This document shows, piece by piece, positions 1 through 8,115 of a DNA stretch of 64,000 bases (its first letter is position 1; every line of letters starts with the position of its first letter). The notes beneath the pieces are model-generated. The model was not told the DNA's origin and did not search any database. It was given only the letters and a program-made list of their open reading frames with translations. Source of the DNA: Spirosoma radiotolerans. GTDB taxonomy: Bacteria; Bacteroidota; Bacteroidia; Cytophagales; Spirosomataceae. A program made the translations under genes and the position numbers. The stretch is taken from the NCBI RefSeq assembly GCF_000974425.1, contig NZ_CP010429.1:6930001-6994000 (forward strand), given 5' to 3'.

Positions 1-1
1 T

Positions 2-3000
2 ATCCCGCTAGGGTTGATGCTGGGCGAGGTTGCTCCCTGGCGCAACGCCGACCGGTTATTACCTTTCAAGGCAGCCACCTACTGGCAGCCGTACTGGATG
101 ATTATCGTACCAAACGCACTGATCGTTGGCAGTATTTTCTTTACCGTCGGTGCGCTCAGCCGAAAAATGCTGGTTGTTTTTACGCAGGGCATGGTTTTTC
201 TGATGCTTTACTTACTGTCTGGCACTCTGCTTTCCCAGATGGACCGGCGCGAAACGGCGGCTCTGCTCGACCCATTCGGTTTGCGGGCCGTCGGATATAG
301 CACCCAGTACTGGTCCATCAGCCAGCAGAACAACCAGCTTCTGCCGCTATCGGATATGCTGCTTTGGAATCGGCTGTTGTGGGTGGGTATCGCCGGATTA
401 GCATTGCTTGCCACATATCGGTTCTTCTCTTACCAACCGACGAACGGTCTGCTTAAACGGAAAAAGGAAACACAAAAGAGAGCTGATTTGAATGCCAGTG
501 CGTTACGTCGACCGTTGGCGCAGGTTAGGCGTAGCTTCGGGCAGGGTGCCTGGTTTAGCAATCTTGGGCATTTGACCCTGTTCTATGCCAAAGTGGTGAT
601 GAAAGACCTTCCTTTTCTGGCGCTATGCATTGGCGGATTGGGCATGTTCCTTTTTTCGGCCCTCGATAATGCCGGTGGCTGGTACGGGTCCCGAACGCTA
701 CCCACCACCTATGTCATGCTGAGTAAAATGGGGTTATTCACGGGCCTGTTTCTGTTTATCCTGATGATTTTATACGTTGGCGACCTGATCTGGAAAGAGC
801 GTGACGTACGGATCAACCTCATTAGTGATGCCTTGCCCGTGCCTAATTGGGTACCGCTGCTGAGTAAATACCTGGGACTGGGATTGGCGTTTTTCCTGAT
901 GATTACGCTGGCTGTCGGGTTGGGTATGCTCATGCAGGTCATTCGGGGAGGTGGTGCACTCATCGACTTGTCAGTTTATGCCAAGAGCCTTTATGGCGGT
1001 TCATTGCTGAGCCTGCTGACGTTTATGCTGCTGGGCTTTTTTATCCACACGCTGGTCAATAATAAGTTTGCCGGACATGCGCTGCTGGTGCTGTTTTTTG
1101 TAGCGTTGGGCGTTTTGTCATACCTCGGTATCGAACACCGGTTGCTTCTATTCGATTCCGCTTCTTTGGGAACGTATTCAGACATGAACGGCTATGGGCA
1201 TCAGGTCGCTCCTTTCGCCTGGACAACGCTTTACTGGTCAGCGTTTGGGGCACTTCTCTTTGCCGGCGCGGTTGTGCTATCGGTGCGGGGATCGGAGGAG
1301 CTACTAAAATTGCGGCTGCTTATGGGCCGCCATCAGTTAACGCGTCCTGTGCTGACCGTTGGCCTAATGATGCTGGTTGTCTTTATCTCCAGTGGCTCCT
1401 ATGTTTACTACAACACCAACGTACTGAATGAGTATAAAAATAGCAAAGCGGCTGAAGCTGAACTGAGTCGGTATGAGAAGACCCTGAAGAAGTTTGCCGA
1501 CTTGCCCCAGCCACGTCTGACCCGTGTAACGATTAACGTCGATCTGTTTCCTGAAACCCGCGATTTTGCTGCAACGGGCTGGTATATTCTCAAAAACAAG
1601 ACAGCGCGGCCCATTCCTGAAATTCATCTGCAAACCTATGATGCGGATGAAATGCAGGTGAAACAGCTACGGCTTTCGGTACCGAATCGGGTCGATGATC
1701 GATACGTAGCTGATTTCGCGTACCACATCTATCACCTCGACCGATCGCTGCAACCGGGAGACAGTGTACGGCTCGATTTCGATGTGCTCTACCGGACCAG
1801 AGGCTTCAAGAATGGCCGGGCCAATATCGACATTGTTCAGAATGGTACATTTTTTACCAACGATTACTTCCCGAGTATTGGCTACAATGAACGCTACGAG
1901 CTAAAAGACGACGATAAGCGAAAAGACAATGGCCTAAAGCCAACGGAACGGATGCGTGCGCAAAACGACCCGACAGGCCGACGGCAGAGCGTATTTGGGG
2001 ATGATGCCGATCAGATTCGATTTGCCATGACCATCAGTACCACACCCGAACAAACCGCCATTGCACCCGGCTACCTCCGGAAAGAATGGACCAAAACAGG
2101 TCCTGATGGAAAGCCCCGACGGTACTTTAACTACCAAATGGACTCATCCATCGCTAACTTCTATTCCATTGTGTCGGCACATTACCTGGTCAAAAAGGAA
2201 CAGTACGCCGGGTCGTCCGGGAAGCCGGTTAGTTTGGAAATCTATTATCATCCGGGGCATACCCATAACCTCGACCGCATGATGCGGGCCCTGAAGGCAT
2301 CGCTGGATTATTACCAGGCTAATTACGGCCCCTTTCAGCACCGCCAGCTGCGCATCATGGAGTTCCCCCGGTATCGAGGCTATGCCCAATCGTTTGCCAA
2401 CACGATTCCATTTGGTGAGGACATGGGCTTCGTGGCTGATATTGATGACACGAAGGACATCGATATGCCCTTTTTCGTAACAGCCCACGAAACCGCTCAT
2501 CAGTGGTGGGGCCATCAGGTGACGGAAGCCAACGTGAAAGGCAGCGCCATGCTATCCGAATCCCTGGCCGAATACAGTGCACTGATGGTGATGAAACAGC
2601 ACTATCCGAACGAGCGGATGCAGGCGTTTCTGGGCTATGAACTGGATTATTATCTGCGGGGTCGTCAGGCAGAAACCCGAAAAGAACAACCGCTCTCTCA
2701 ATGCGAAAATCAGTCGTACATCCACTATAACAAAGGGGCGCTGGTACTTTATGCCTTGCAGGATCAACTGGGTGAGGGACCCATCAACCAGGCTTTGCAG
2801 AACTACCGTAACCGCTGGAATACGGCCCGAGTGGCTAAAACAGGCATATATCCCACAGCCGCCGACCTGACGGCTGAACTACGGGCCGTTACACCGGACA
2901 GTTTGCGAGGGCTACTGGATGACTGGGTCAATGCGATTACCCTGTATGAACTCAAAACCGACCAGGTAGCCGCCAAGCCAGTAGGAAAATCCTACGACGT

Positions 3001-3277
3001 AACCCTGACCGTGGACGCTCAAAAAGTACGTGCCGACAGTCTGGGCAACGAAACGCCCCGCCCCCTGAACGAGTGGATATGGGTAGGCGTGTATGCGCCA
3101 AAAGCAAAAGGAAATCAACCAGAAAAGCTATTGTATTACCAGCGGCACCACATCATGAAATCCAGGCAAACGATTACGGTGCGGGTTGATCAAAAGCCAG
3201 AACGGGCGGGTATTGACCCCCTCAATCTATTGATTGACCGGCATCCAAAAGATAACATCAAGAGCCTGGACTTATAA
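2..3277 (+). CDS. ABC-2 type permease fused to M1 family metallopeptidase (5' truncated)
   Basis: The reading frame is open to the left edge of the window (codons begin at base 2), so the true start lies outside. The first ~480 residues are strongly hydrophobic, with many membrane segments as in ABC-2 permeases. From ~residue 500 a soluble domain follows, with the zinc motif HETAHQWWGH near residue 825 and a downstream Glu in LSESLAEY, typical of M1 (gluzincin) aminopeptidases. Such permease-peptidase fusions are known in Bacteroidota, usually next to an ABC ATPase that would lie upstream here. The peptidase domain is expected on the non-cytoplasmic side. The substrate is unknown. A strong terminator separates it from the RiPP genes downstream, so a role in processing those peptides is only a possibility. 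Confidence 0.85.
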   Translation: MPLGLMLGEVAPWRNADRLLPFKAATYWQPYWMIIVPNALIVGSIFFTVGALSRKMLVVFTQGMVFLMLYLLSGTLLSQMDRRETAALLDPFGLRAVGYSTQYWSISQQNNQLLPLSDMLLWNRLLWVGIAGLALLATYRFFSYQPTNGLLKRKKETQKRADLNASALRRPLAQVRRSFGQGAWFSNLGHLTLFYAKVVMKDLPFLALCIGGLGMFLFSALDNAGGWYGSRTLPTTYVMLSKMGLFTGLFLFILMILYVGDLIWKERDVRINLISDALPVPNWVPLLSKYLGLGLAFFLMITLAVGLGMLMQVIRGGGALIDLSVYAKSLYGGSLLSLLTFMLLGFFIHTLVNNKFAGHALLVLFFVALGVLSYLGIEHRLLLFDSASLGTYSDMNGYGHQVAPFAWTTLYWSAFGALLFAGAVVLSVRGSEELLKLRLLMGRHQLTRPVLTVGLMMLVVFISSGSYVYYNTNVLNEYKNSKAAEAELSRYEKTLKKFADLPQPRLTRVTINVDLFPETRDFAATGWYILKNKTARPIPEIHLQTYDADEMQVKQLRLSVPNRVDDRYVADFAYHIYHLDRSLQPGDSVRLDFDVLYRTRGFKNGRANIDIVQNGTFFTNDYFPSIGYNERYELKDDDKRKDNGLKPTERMRAQNDPTGRRQSVFGDDADQIRFAMTISTTPEQTAIAPGYLRKEWTKTGPDGKPRRYFNYQMDSSIANFYSIVSAHYLVKKEQYAGSSGKPVSLEIYYHPGHTHNLDRMMRALKASLDYYQANYGPFQHRQLRIMEFPRYRGYAQSFANTIPFGEDMGFVADIDDTKDIDMPFFVTAHETAHQWWGHQVTEANVKGSAMLSESLAEYSALMVMKQHYPNERMQAFLGYELDYYLRGRQAETRKEQPLSQCENQSYIHYNKGALVLYALQDQLGEGPINQALQNYRNRWNTARVAKTGIYPTAADLTAELRAVTPDSLRGLLDDWVNAITLYELKTDQVAAKPVGKSYDVTLTVDAQKVRADSLGNETPRPLNEWIWVGVYAPKAKGNQPEKLLYYQRHHIMKSRQTITVRVDQKPERAGIDPLNLLIDRHPKDNIKSLDL

Positions 3278-3300
3278 CAGTCTTGATCTCATTACGCAAG

Positions 3301-3347
3301 CCGCCACTGGCCGGGATCGCCTTAAGAATGATCCCGGCCAGTGGCGG
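3301..3347 (+). terminator. Strong intrinsic terminator
   Basis: Two 18-base arms (3301-3318 and 3330-3347) are perfectly complementary around an 11-base loop, GC-rich, preceded by AAG and followed by TTT. It lies 23 bases after the permease-peptidase stop codon and should end that transcript before the peptide genes. Confidence 0.85.
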
Positions 3348-3488
3348 TTTCTGCTTATAACTATCGGGAATAAGAAATAATATAAACGACTGAATTACAA
3401 GCGTTTGTTATAGCGTCAGTATTGTTAAATGGCAACCTTTGTTCTGTTCATAGACGATTTAAAAATCTATAAATCAATTCAAAAAGCC

Positions 3489-3674
3489 ATGAAAGAAGAA
3501 ATAAAAGACAAAGTAAAACAACTACGTGAGGTGTCCGGAAACCAGGAGGAATTTATGAAAAAACTCGCCGAACTGGACGAAGAAGGCCAAGCCACCGACG
3601 ATGCGCTGAACATGGTTAATGGCGGCATTAGTTTGCCCGGTCTACCAAAATGGCTTGGGCTCATTCTGTCTTAA
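3489..3674 (+). CDS. Double-glycine leader peptide 1 (putative RiPP/bacteriocin-like precursor)
   Basis: A 61-residue peptide with a charged helical leader ending in MVNGG (GG at residues 45-46) and a short hydrophobic tail, ISLPGLPKWLGLILS, with no Cys. I chose the ATG at 3489 over the in-frame ATG at 3429 because it gives a 46-residue leader, exactly the length in the paralogue at 3747. Both share the block EFMKKLAELDE and the ending VNGG. The leader resembles short Nif11/NHLP-type double-Gly leaders, which are cut after GG by C39-type peptidases. The family resemblance is by eye. The tail could be a modified peptide or a membrane-active bacteriocin; which enzyme or exporter serves it is unknown, as none is adjacent. 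Confidence 0.7.
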   Translation: MKEEIKDKVKQLREVSGNQEEFMKKLAELDEEGQATDDALNMVNGGISLPGLPKWLGLILS

Positions 3675-3746
3675 CTGGCCGGAATAGCGGAGTAAAAACA
3701 GCGTACATAAATACAGTTAAAATAAATTAAATCAATCAAAGAAATT

Positions 3747-3971
3747 ATGAAAAAATCGATGAACAACAAGATTAAGGCCTTACAGAGCAAGGTAGAAAAT
3801 CAGGCCGAGTTTATGAAAAAACTGGCCGAGCTGGACGAGAAAGGGCAGCTTACACAAGACGTGCTGGATCAAGTGAATGGTGGAGCGCCCATGAATATAA
3901 AAAGCCCAATTATCGACCTACCCGTGCTGGGTATCTGGTTACCACCAACGTCTCCTGACATGACCATTTAA
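3747..3971 (+). CDS. Double-glycine leader peptide 2 (paralogue of the upstream peptide)
   Basis: A 74-residue peptide. Its 46-residue leader ends in DQVNGG and shares NQAEFMKKLAELDE with peptide 1 (NQEEFMKKLAELDE there). The 28-residue core after GG is Pro/Ile/Leu-rich (IIDLPVLGIWLPP) and has Ser and Thr but no Cys. Leaders are conserved while cores diverge, the usual pattern of paralogous RiPP or bacteriocin precursors. It starts 72 bases after peptide 1 and ends 10 bases before the Cys-rich gene, so the three are probably co-transcribed. Without Cys it cannot form a lanthionine within itself; dehydration, proteolysis or no modification remain possible. Confidence 0.75.
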   Translation: MKKSMNNKIKALQSKVENQAEFMKKLAELDEKGQLTQDVLDQVNGGAPMNIKSPIIDLPVLGIWLPPTSPDMTI

Positions 3972-3981
3972 TTTCTGACCC

Positions 3982-4377
3982 ATGGCTTCTCTACTTTGTC
4001 CCAGTTCAACTGCAAAACCCGGTGCCGCCCTCTTTGGCGTGCAGGATGCATCCGGTCATATTCAATACCTCGATGAACCAGTCATTGTTGACCAGACGTT
4101 CGTCGACACCGCCCGGCAACAGAGCCGTGCCCCGGAAGAGCGCTTTCGCTTTGCCAGTAACTGCGCTAAAACGGGCTGCGGTCATTGGAGTTCTGAAAGC
4201 GCGGGTTGTAGTCTGGTAGGCAAGATCGTGGAAGCCATGAACCGAAAAGCAGAAGCCACACTGGTTAGCTGCGCCATCCGGGATCGTTGCCGGTGGTATC
4301 ATCAGGAAGGAGGCAGCGCTTGTGCCAATTGCGACGAAGTGGTTCGGAACGTTCGGACAATGGAGTTGGCAGCTTAG
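3982..4377 (+). CDS. Cys-rich small protein linked to the leader peptides, unknown function
   Basis: A 131-residue soluble protein with no signal peptide. The C-terminal half holds seven Cys in the order C61-x4-C66-x9-C76-x20-C97-x5-C103-x10-C114-x2-C117, with flanking motifs CGHW and CRWYHQ. This spacing suggests metal or Fe-S cluster binding, but I cannot name a characterised family. It starts 10 bases after the stop of peptide 2, suggesting translational linkage and a role with the peptides (maturation, immunity or electron transfer are all conceivable). A large open frame on the opposite strand (4006-4383) is a shadow. That the gene is real is supported by the Cys pattern and tight spacing. 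Confidence 0.65.
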   Translation: MASLLCPSSTAKPGAALFGVQDASGHIQYLDEPVIVDQTFVDTARQQSRAPEERFRFASNCAKTGCGHWSSESAGCSLVGKIVEAMNRKAEATLVSCAIRDRCRWYHQEGGSACANCDEVVRNVRTMELAA

Positions 4378-4422
4378 TTGCACGGCATTCAGGTATAGAA
4401 AAATATAGGGGAGTACGTGGCT

Positions 4423-4458
4423 ATTTCGCCTTGCATGTGTTTATATGCAAGGCGAAAT
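4423..4458. terminator. Perfect 14-bp inverted repeat, probable terminator of the peptide operon
   Basis: Arms at 4423-4436 and 4445-4458 are exact reverse complements with an 8-base loop, 45 bases after the Cys-rich gene. No long T-tract follows, so termination may be weak or the hairpin may stabilise the 3' end. Confidence 0.6.
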
Positions 4459-4542
4459 TGGTTAAATGAATTGTCAATACGCTATCGGCTGTACCGTATC
4501 TGGTGATCGCTGTTCGACATGACTACTTAACAAAAAATGATG

Positions 4543-4550
4543 TACATTTG
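4543..4550 (+). promoter_or_regulatory. Bacteroidota-type -7 box before the LytTR operon
   Basis: TACATTTG matches the Bacteroidota -7 consensus TAnnTTTG and lies 23 bases before the regulator's ATG. A convincing -33 TTTG is not visible, so the promoter may depend on an activator. Confidence 0.4.
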
Positions 4551-4572
4551 ATTTTAGCCCTTCACTCAGATT

Positions 4573-5352
4573 ATGGCGCTTACCCTGCGATGTTTTATCA
4601 TTGATGATGAGCAACCAGCCCAGGCGGTACTGGAAAAGTTTATTCGACGGGTACCCTTTCTGGAGTTGGTTGGTTATAGCTATAATGCCGTAGAGGCACT
4701 TCTGGCTGTTCAGGAATTAAAACCTGATTTGATTCTGCTAGATATAGAAATGCCCGAAATGACAGGTATTGAGTTTTTGAAGTCTCTGAATGCGCCACGC
4801 CCTCAAGTTATTATGGTTACAGCTTCACCACAGTATGCCTTGGAAGGGTTCGAACTGGACGTACTTGATTACCTGCTGAAGCCGGTTGCGTTTGATCGCT
4901 TTTTAAGGGCAATCAATAAAGCAGTAACGAAATTACAGCCATCAGTTCCACTACCAGGTAGCCCATCGGCTTCGCCCGCTACCTCAACCAGCCGTCCAGT
5001 TACGGAGACCGGCCAGCCCACGGCGGAGTCGGCGAGTTTCTTTCTGGTAAAAGAAGATAAGAAACTAATTAAAGTGGTACCAGAAGAGATCATCTTTGTG
5101 GAGGCCATGAAAGATTATCTGGTTATTCATTTGCCCGCCCGGACCATCACGACTCACATGACCATGACGAAAATAGAAGGAATGCTGCCATCTGCGCAGT
5201 TTTTGCGCGTCAATCGGTCTTATATCGTTCGAAAAGGAAGTATCCGCGAAATTGACGGTAATCTCATTACCACAATCGATGGAAAACGCGTACCGATTGG
5301 GGTAACCTACCGGGAATCTGTATGGGAAGCGATGAAAGAAAACCTGATGTGA
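4573..5352 (+). CDS. LytTR-family response regulator
   Basis: A 259-residue regulator. The N-terminal receiver domain (~1-120) has the acidic pocket D11/D12, phosphoacceptor D57 in LLDIEMPEMTG and the conserved Lys in LLKPVAF. A Pro/Ser/Thr-rich linker (~130-150) leads to a LytTR DNA-binding domain (~155-257; motifs VEAMKDYLVIHL and FLRVNRSYIV). It is the first gene of an overlapping trio with two LytS-like kinases, so it is very probably their phosphorylation target. LytTR proteins bind direct repeats on one DNA face; such a repeat lies at 7724-7755, just after the second kinase and before the 43-residue peptide gene, making that peptide a likely target (inference). Confidence 0.93.
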   Translation: MALTLRCFIIDDEQPAQAVLEKFIRRVPFLELVGYSYNAVEALLAVQELKPDLILLDIEMPEMTGIEFLKSLNAPRPQVIMVTASPQYALEGFELDVLDYLLKPVAFDRFLRAINKAVTKLQPSVPLPGSPSASPATSTSRPVTETGQPTAESASFFLVKEDKKLIKVVPEEIIFVEAMKDYLVIHLPARTITTHMTMTKIEGMLPSAQFLRVNRSYIVRKGSIREIDGNLITTIDGKRVPIGVTYRESVWEAMKENLM

Positions 5353-6545
5353 AACCAGCGAAGCGTACCCTTCTTGATCGGCTCATTGCCCGGACGAGTC
5401 ACCTACCTCTGCTAGCCCGTATTACGCTTCATGCAATTAACATTCTGCTGATTGCTGGTATTGACGTAGGTATCGTTCACTTAACTGTGGGAAACGACTG
5501 GCCCGTGCTTATTCCATTAGTTGGGCTGTTGGTCAGTCATAATATGCTCGTTTTTTACGGGACCGTGTACTGGGCGTTACCCAATTTTTTTTACAAACGC
5601 CGGTTGGGTTGGCTTACCTTAATTTCCCTGCTGACTTTCTGGGGGGCTTATCTGCTGAACCGAACGGCTATTTTCAATGTAGAGCCAACCTTGCCCAAAG
5701 CCACTCAATACATAACCCGGATTCAATCTATTTTAGGGCCAGCGGGTATCTTCGGCTGCTTTATATCGTTGCGGGTATTCCTCTGGAATTTTGCATTTAC
5801 TCTTGTGGCTCCCCTCATTCCACTGGGTATCAAAATCATGCAGGGAACGATGATTTTCCGCCAGAAACAATTCGACCTGAAACGGAATCGGTTATTACTG
5901 GATCGGGACAACACCTTGTTGAAGATGAATTTTCTGAAAGCACAGGTTAGTCCCCATTTCTTGTTTAACACACTCAACAGCATCTACTCCCGAATGATTG
6001 ACGTCGATGATCAGGGGGCTGATCTGGTGCTGAGGTTAGCCGAACTGATGCGCTACAATTTGTATGAAGCCAACGTGGCAAGGGTACCGCTGGGTAGGGA
6101 GATGGACTACCTGAAGAGTTATGTAATTTTGGAGCAGGCCCGGCATGGTCATCAACTGGCTGTATCGTTCAATTCGTCGGCCGTACCCACACCCACTGGT
6201 TGCCTGATTGCTCCGCTCATACTCAGCGCGTTCGTTGAAAATGCCTTCAAGCACGGCATTAAGTCGGCGGCTGGTGGGGCCTATATTCTTATTGATGCGC
6301 ATCTGGAAAAAAACGTCCTGCGGTTTGTTGTCGAAAACAGCCTCAATAGGGGGCTAACCATCACCACTGCTCGCCGGGCAGGAGGAGTAGGGTTGGCTAA
6401 CGTGCACAAGCGGCTGGATATTCAGTATGCTGGCCGGTATACGGTTACGCACGACATAACAGATGACTATTACCGGGTTGTCCTTCAGCTTGAACTGGAC
6501 GCAGTGTCTGAAAAAGCCGGTTCCGACCCAACACTCGCTGTATGA
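5322..6545 (+). CDS. LytS-like sensor histidine kinase (first of two)
   Basis: A 407-residue kinase. About four membrane segments lie in residues 25-180, with no large extracytoplasmic domain. A His_kinase domain follows, with the phosphoacceptor in SPHFLFNTLNSIYS (H212), then an HATPase region with the N-box VENAFKHGI and a glycine box, GGVGLANV. The ATG at 5322 overlaps the regulator gene by 31 bases; an alternative GTG at 5349 would give a 4-base GTGA overlap. Either way the genes are translationally coupled. The stop overlaps the next kinase by ATGA. It probably autophosphorylates and passes phosphate to the LytTR regulator. Its signal is unknown; a membrane-active peptide would suit such a short sensor (inference). 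Confidence 0.9.
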   Translation: MGSDERKPDVKPAKRTLLDRLIARTSHLPLLARITLHAINILLIAGIDVGIVHLTVGNDWPVLIPLVGLLVSHNMLVFYGTVYWALPNFFYKRRLGWLTLISLLTFWGAYLLNRTAIFNVEPTLPKATQYITRIQSILGPAGIFGCFISLRVFLWNFAFTLVAPLIPLGIKIMQGTMIFRQKQFDLKRNRLLLDRDNTLLKMNFLKAQVSPHFLFNTLNSIYSRMIDVDDQGADLVLRLAELMRYNLYEANVARVPLGREMDYLKSYVILEQARHGHQLAVSFNSSAVPTPTGCLIAPLILSAFVENAFKHGIKSAAGGAYILIDAHLEKNVLRFVVENSLNRGLTITTARRAGGVGLANVHKRLDIQYAGRYTVTHDITDDYYRVVLQLELDAVSEKAGSDPTLAV

Positions 6546-7714
6546 AATTCCACTCCATCCGTTCAATACTCATGCGAATTGTTCGTCGACTGGTGGTCTG
6601 GTTGCTGATCGGTATTAGTATATTCGCGATAAACGGTGCCTACATCCGTCCTGACGAACAGCCGATAAAAAACCTGGTTCTCATCGCTATGTGTGGCCTG
6701 GTTGTGCTTATTTACGAAGTCAATGTGCATTGGTTATTTGTACGTTACCTCTACAATGCGCGCTGGATTCCATTTTTAATTGGATCTGTTGTGCTGCTGG
6801 GAACGGTTCATACGCTAACCTATAGTGCCTATCCGCTACTACAATCGGCAGCCCACATAAGCGAATCGAAAATTGCTGCCGGTACGTCCACATCCTCTCT
6901 GTTTTACTGGTACCGGATTCATCAATTGGGCATACTGGGATGGTTGTATAAGTGGGAAGCCATTAGCCTTATTTTGCTAAATCCCTATTTTTATGCCAGT
7001 CTGTTTTTGTTAGCCGCTCTGTTCCGTTATTATTTATCGTTAGGCTTCGACGTTCGACAGACAGAACTGACCAATCTGGCGCTCAACCAGGAAAATAACC
7101 TGCTGGAACTCGATCTGCTCAAAGCGCAGTTAAATCCGCATTTCCTGCTAAACGCCCTTAACAGTATTTATGTCCGGGTAATTAATGCGGACGAGCAGGC
7201 GGCTAATCTGGTCCTTCGCCTGGCCGAGCTTATGCGATATAACCTCTATGAAACCGACGCCACGACCGTTTCGCTCGATCAGGAATTGAATTATATTGAA
7301 AACTACCTGCAACTGGAACAGGCAAGGCACGGGCAACGGGTCGAAATTCTTTTCAGCAGCGAGGGCACGCACGAAAACCTGGTCATTGTTCCGCTTATTC
7401 TACTGGCGTTTGTCGAAAACGCCTTTAAACACGGCATTGGCGGGCAACAGCAGGAAGCTTATGTGTGGGTCGAAGCGCATATAGAACAGGCGACTACGCT
7501 CGTCTTTACGGTTCAGAATAGTCTGGCGACGTCTCAACAACGGCATTTTCCCGATCAGAAATCAGGGGGAATTGGTCTCCCCAACGTCCGGCAGCGACTA
7601 TCGTTGCTCTACCCCAATGCCCATCAGGTCGACGTAGAGCATTCCGCTGATAGCTACTCGGTTACGCTCACTCTTCAGCTGGCCTCAGCGACGGTTGAGA
7701 CACCCCATTCATAA
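6542..7714 (+). CDS. LytS-like sensor histidine kinase (second of two)
   Basis: A 390-residue paralogue of the preceding kinase, starting inside its stop codon (ATGA). Hydrophobic segments fill residues ~12-175. The His_kinase domain carries NPHFLLNALNSIYVRV (H200), the N-box VENAFKHGI and GGIGLPNV. The two kinases share almost the same DHp region (LVLRLAELMRYNLYE occurs in both) but differ in their membrane parts. This suggests duplication followed by sensor divergence, and possibly heterodimer formation. It ends 174 bases before the 43-residue peptide gene. Confidence 0.9.
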   Translation: MKFHSIRSILMRIVRRLVVWLLIGISIFAINGAYIRPDEQPIKNLVLIAMCGLVVLIYEVNVHWLFVRYLYNARWIPFLIGSVVLLGTVHTLTYSAYPLLQSAAHISESKIAAGTSTSSLFYWYRIHQLGILGWLYKWEAISLILLNPYFYASLFLLAALFRYYLSLGFDVRQTELTNLALNQENNLLELDLLKAQLNPHFLLNALNSIYVRVINADEQAANLVLRLAELMRYNLYETDATTVSLDQELNYIENYLQLEQARHGQRVEILFSSEGTHENLVIVPLILLAFVENAFKHGIGGQQQEAYVWVEAHIEQATTLVFTVQNSLATSQQRHFPDQKSGGIGLPNVRQRLSLLYPNAHQVDVEHSADSYSVTLTLQLASATVETPHS

Positions 7715-7723
7715 TTGTTTTTT

Positions 7724-7755
7724 CATTGGTCGAAAAAAAAAGGGCATTGGTCGAA
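7724..7755 (+). promoter_or_regulatory. Direct repeat, candidate LytTR operator
   Basis: The 11-mer CATTGGTCGAA occurs at 7724-7734 and again at 7745-7755, 21 bases (two helical turns) apart. Known LytTR proteins (AgrA, VirR class) bind paired direct repeats with about this phasing. It lies immediately after the kinase stop and upstream of a TAnnTTTG promoter for the small peptide. Binding by the regulator at 4573 is an inference. Confidence 0.5.
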
Positions 7756-7781
7756 GAAGGGAATGCACCAGTCTAAGGGAG

Positions 7782-7813
7782 TTGGTTCTCTTATCCGCTA
7801 CCCGTTATATTTG
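7782..7813 (+). promoter_or_regulatory. Candidate promoter of the 43-residue peptide gene
   Basis: TATATTTG at 7806-7813 fits the Bacteroidota -7 consensus TAnnTTTG. TTG at 7782-7784 is a possible -33 element with a 21-base spacer, at the long end of the usual range. The start codon follows at 7889, giving an untranslated leader of about 70 bases. Confidence 0.45.
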
Positions 7814-7888
7814 ATTCATCAATCAGCCAGCACACGGATCTGAAAAAATTAACATCTTCCTGTATCTCAACCTTAACTTTTTATTCCC

Positions 7889-8020
7889 ATGCAAGCGCAA
7901 CAAGTACAAACAAACCGCCCGTCTATCAAAGTACAACGCGTTGTCAATTTAAACGCCGTAGGGGTTCGGACAAGCTCCACCAAATCGGGCCTTCCCTGTT
8001 GGCTTACTGTTACTGATTAG
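7889..8020 (+). CDS. Candidate class I lanthipeptide precursor (43 residues)
   Basis: A short frame beginning ATGCAAGCGCAACAAGTAC and ending TAG at 8018-8020. It encodes 43 residues with a Gln/Arg/Val-rich first half (leader-like, with VNLNAV at residues 19-24) and a C-terminal part rich in Ser/Thr with a single Cys: TSSTKSGLPCWLTVTD. Dehydratable residues T28, S29, S30, T31, S33, T40 and T42 surround C37, so S33-C37 could form a five-residue lanthionine ring. It lies in the same direction upstream of a full LanB, directly after a candidate promoter and LytTR-type repeat. No GG or FNLD motif defines the leader end. Its identity as the LanB substrate is inferred from position and composition. 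Confidence 0.6.
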   Translation: MQAQQVQTNRPSIKVQRVVNLNAVGVRTSSTKSGLPCWLTVTD

Positions 8021-8115
8021 TTGAAACCGGGCAGGCAGGCATGCCTTACCCAAAAGCGTGACGCATTCTGCTTATTCAATCAAATCCACTCTTTAAGAAA
8101 CACTACCCCATCGTT

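Noticed and set aside
3429..3488. Upstream in-frame start for the first GG peptide
   Set aside because: It adds 20 residues that break the exact 46-residue leader length shared with the second peptide.
4006..4383. 125-codon minus-strand frame opposite the Cys-rich gene
   Set aside because: Shadow of the plus-strand gene, whose Cys spacing and 10-base distance to the upstream peptide favour it.
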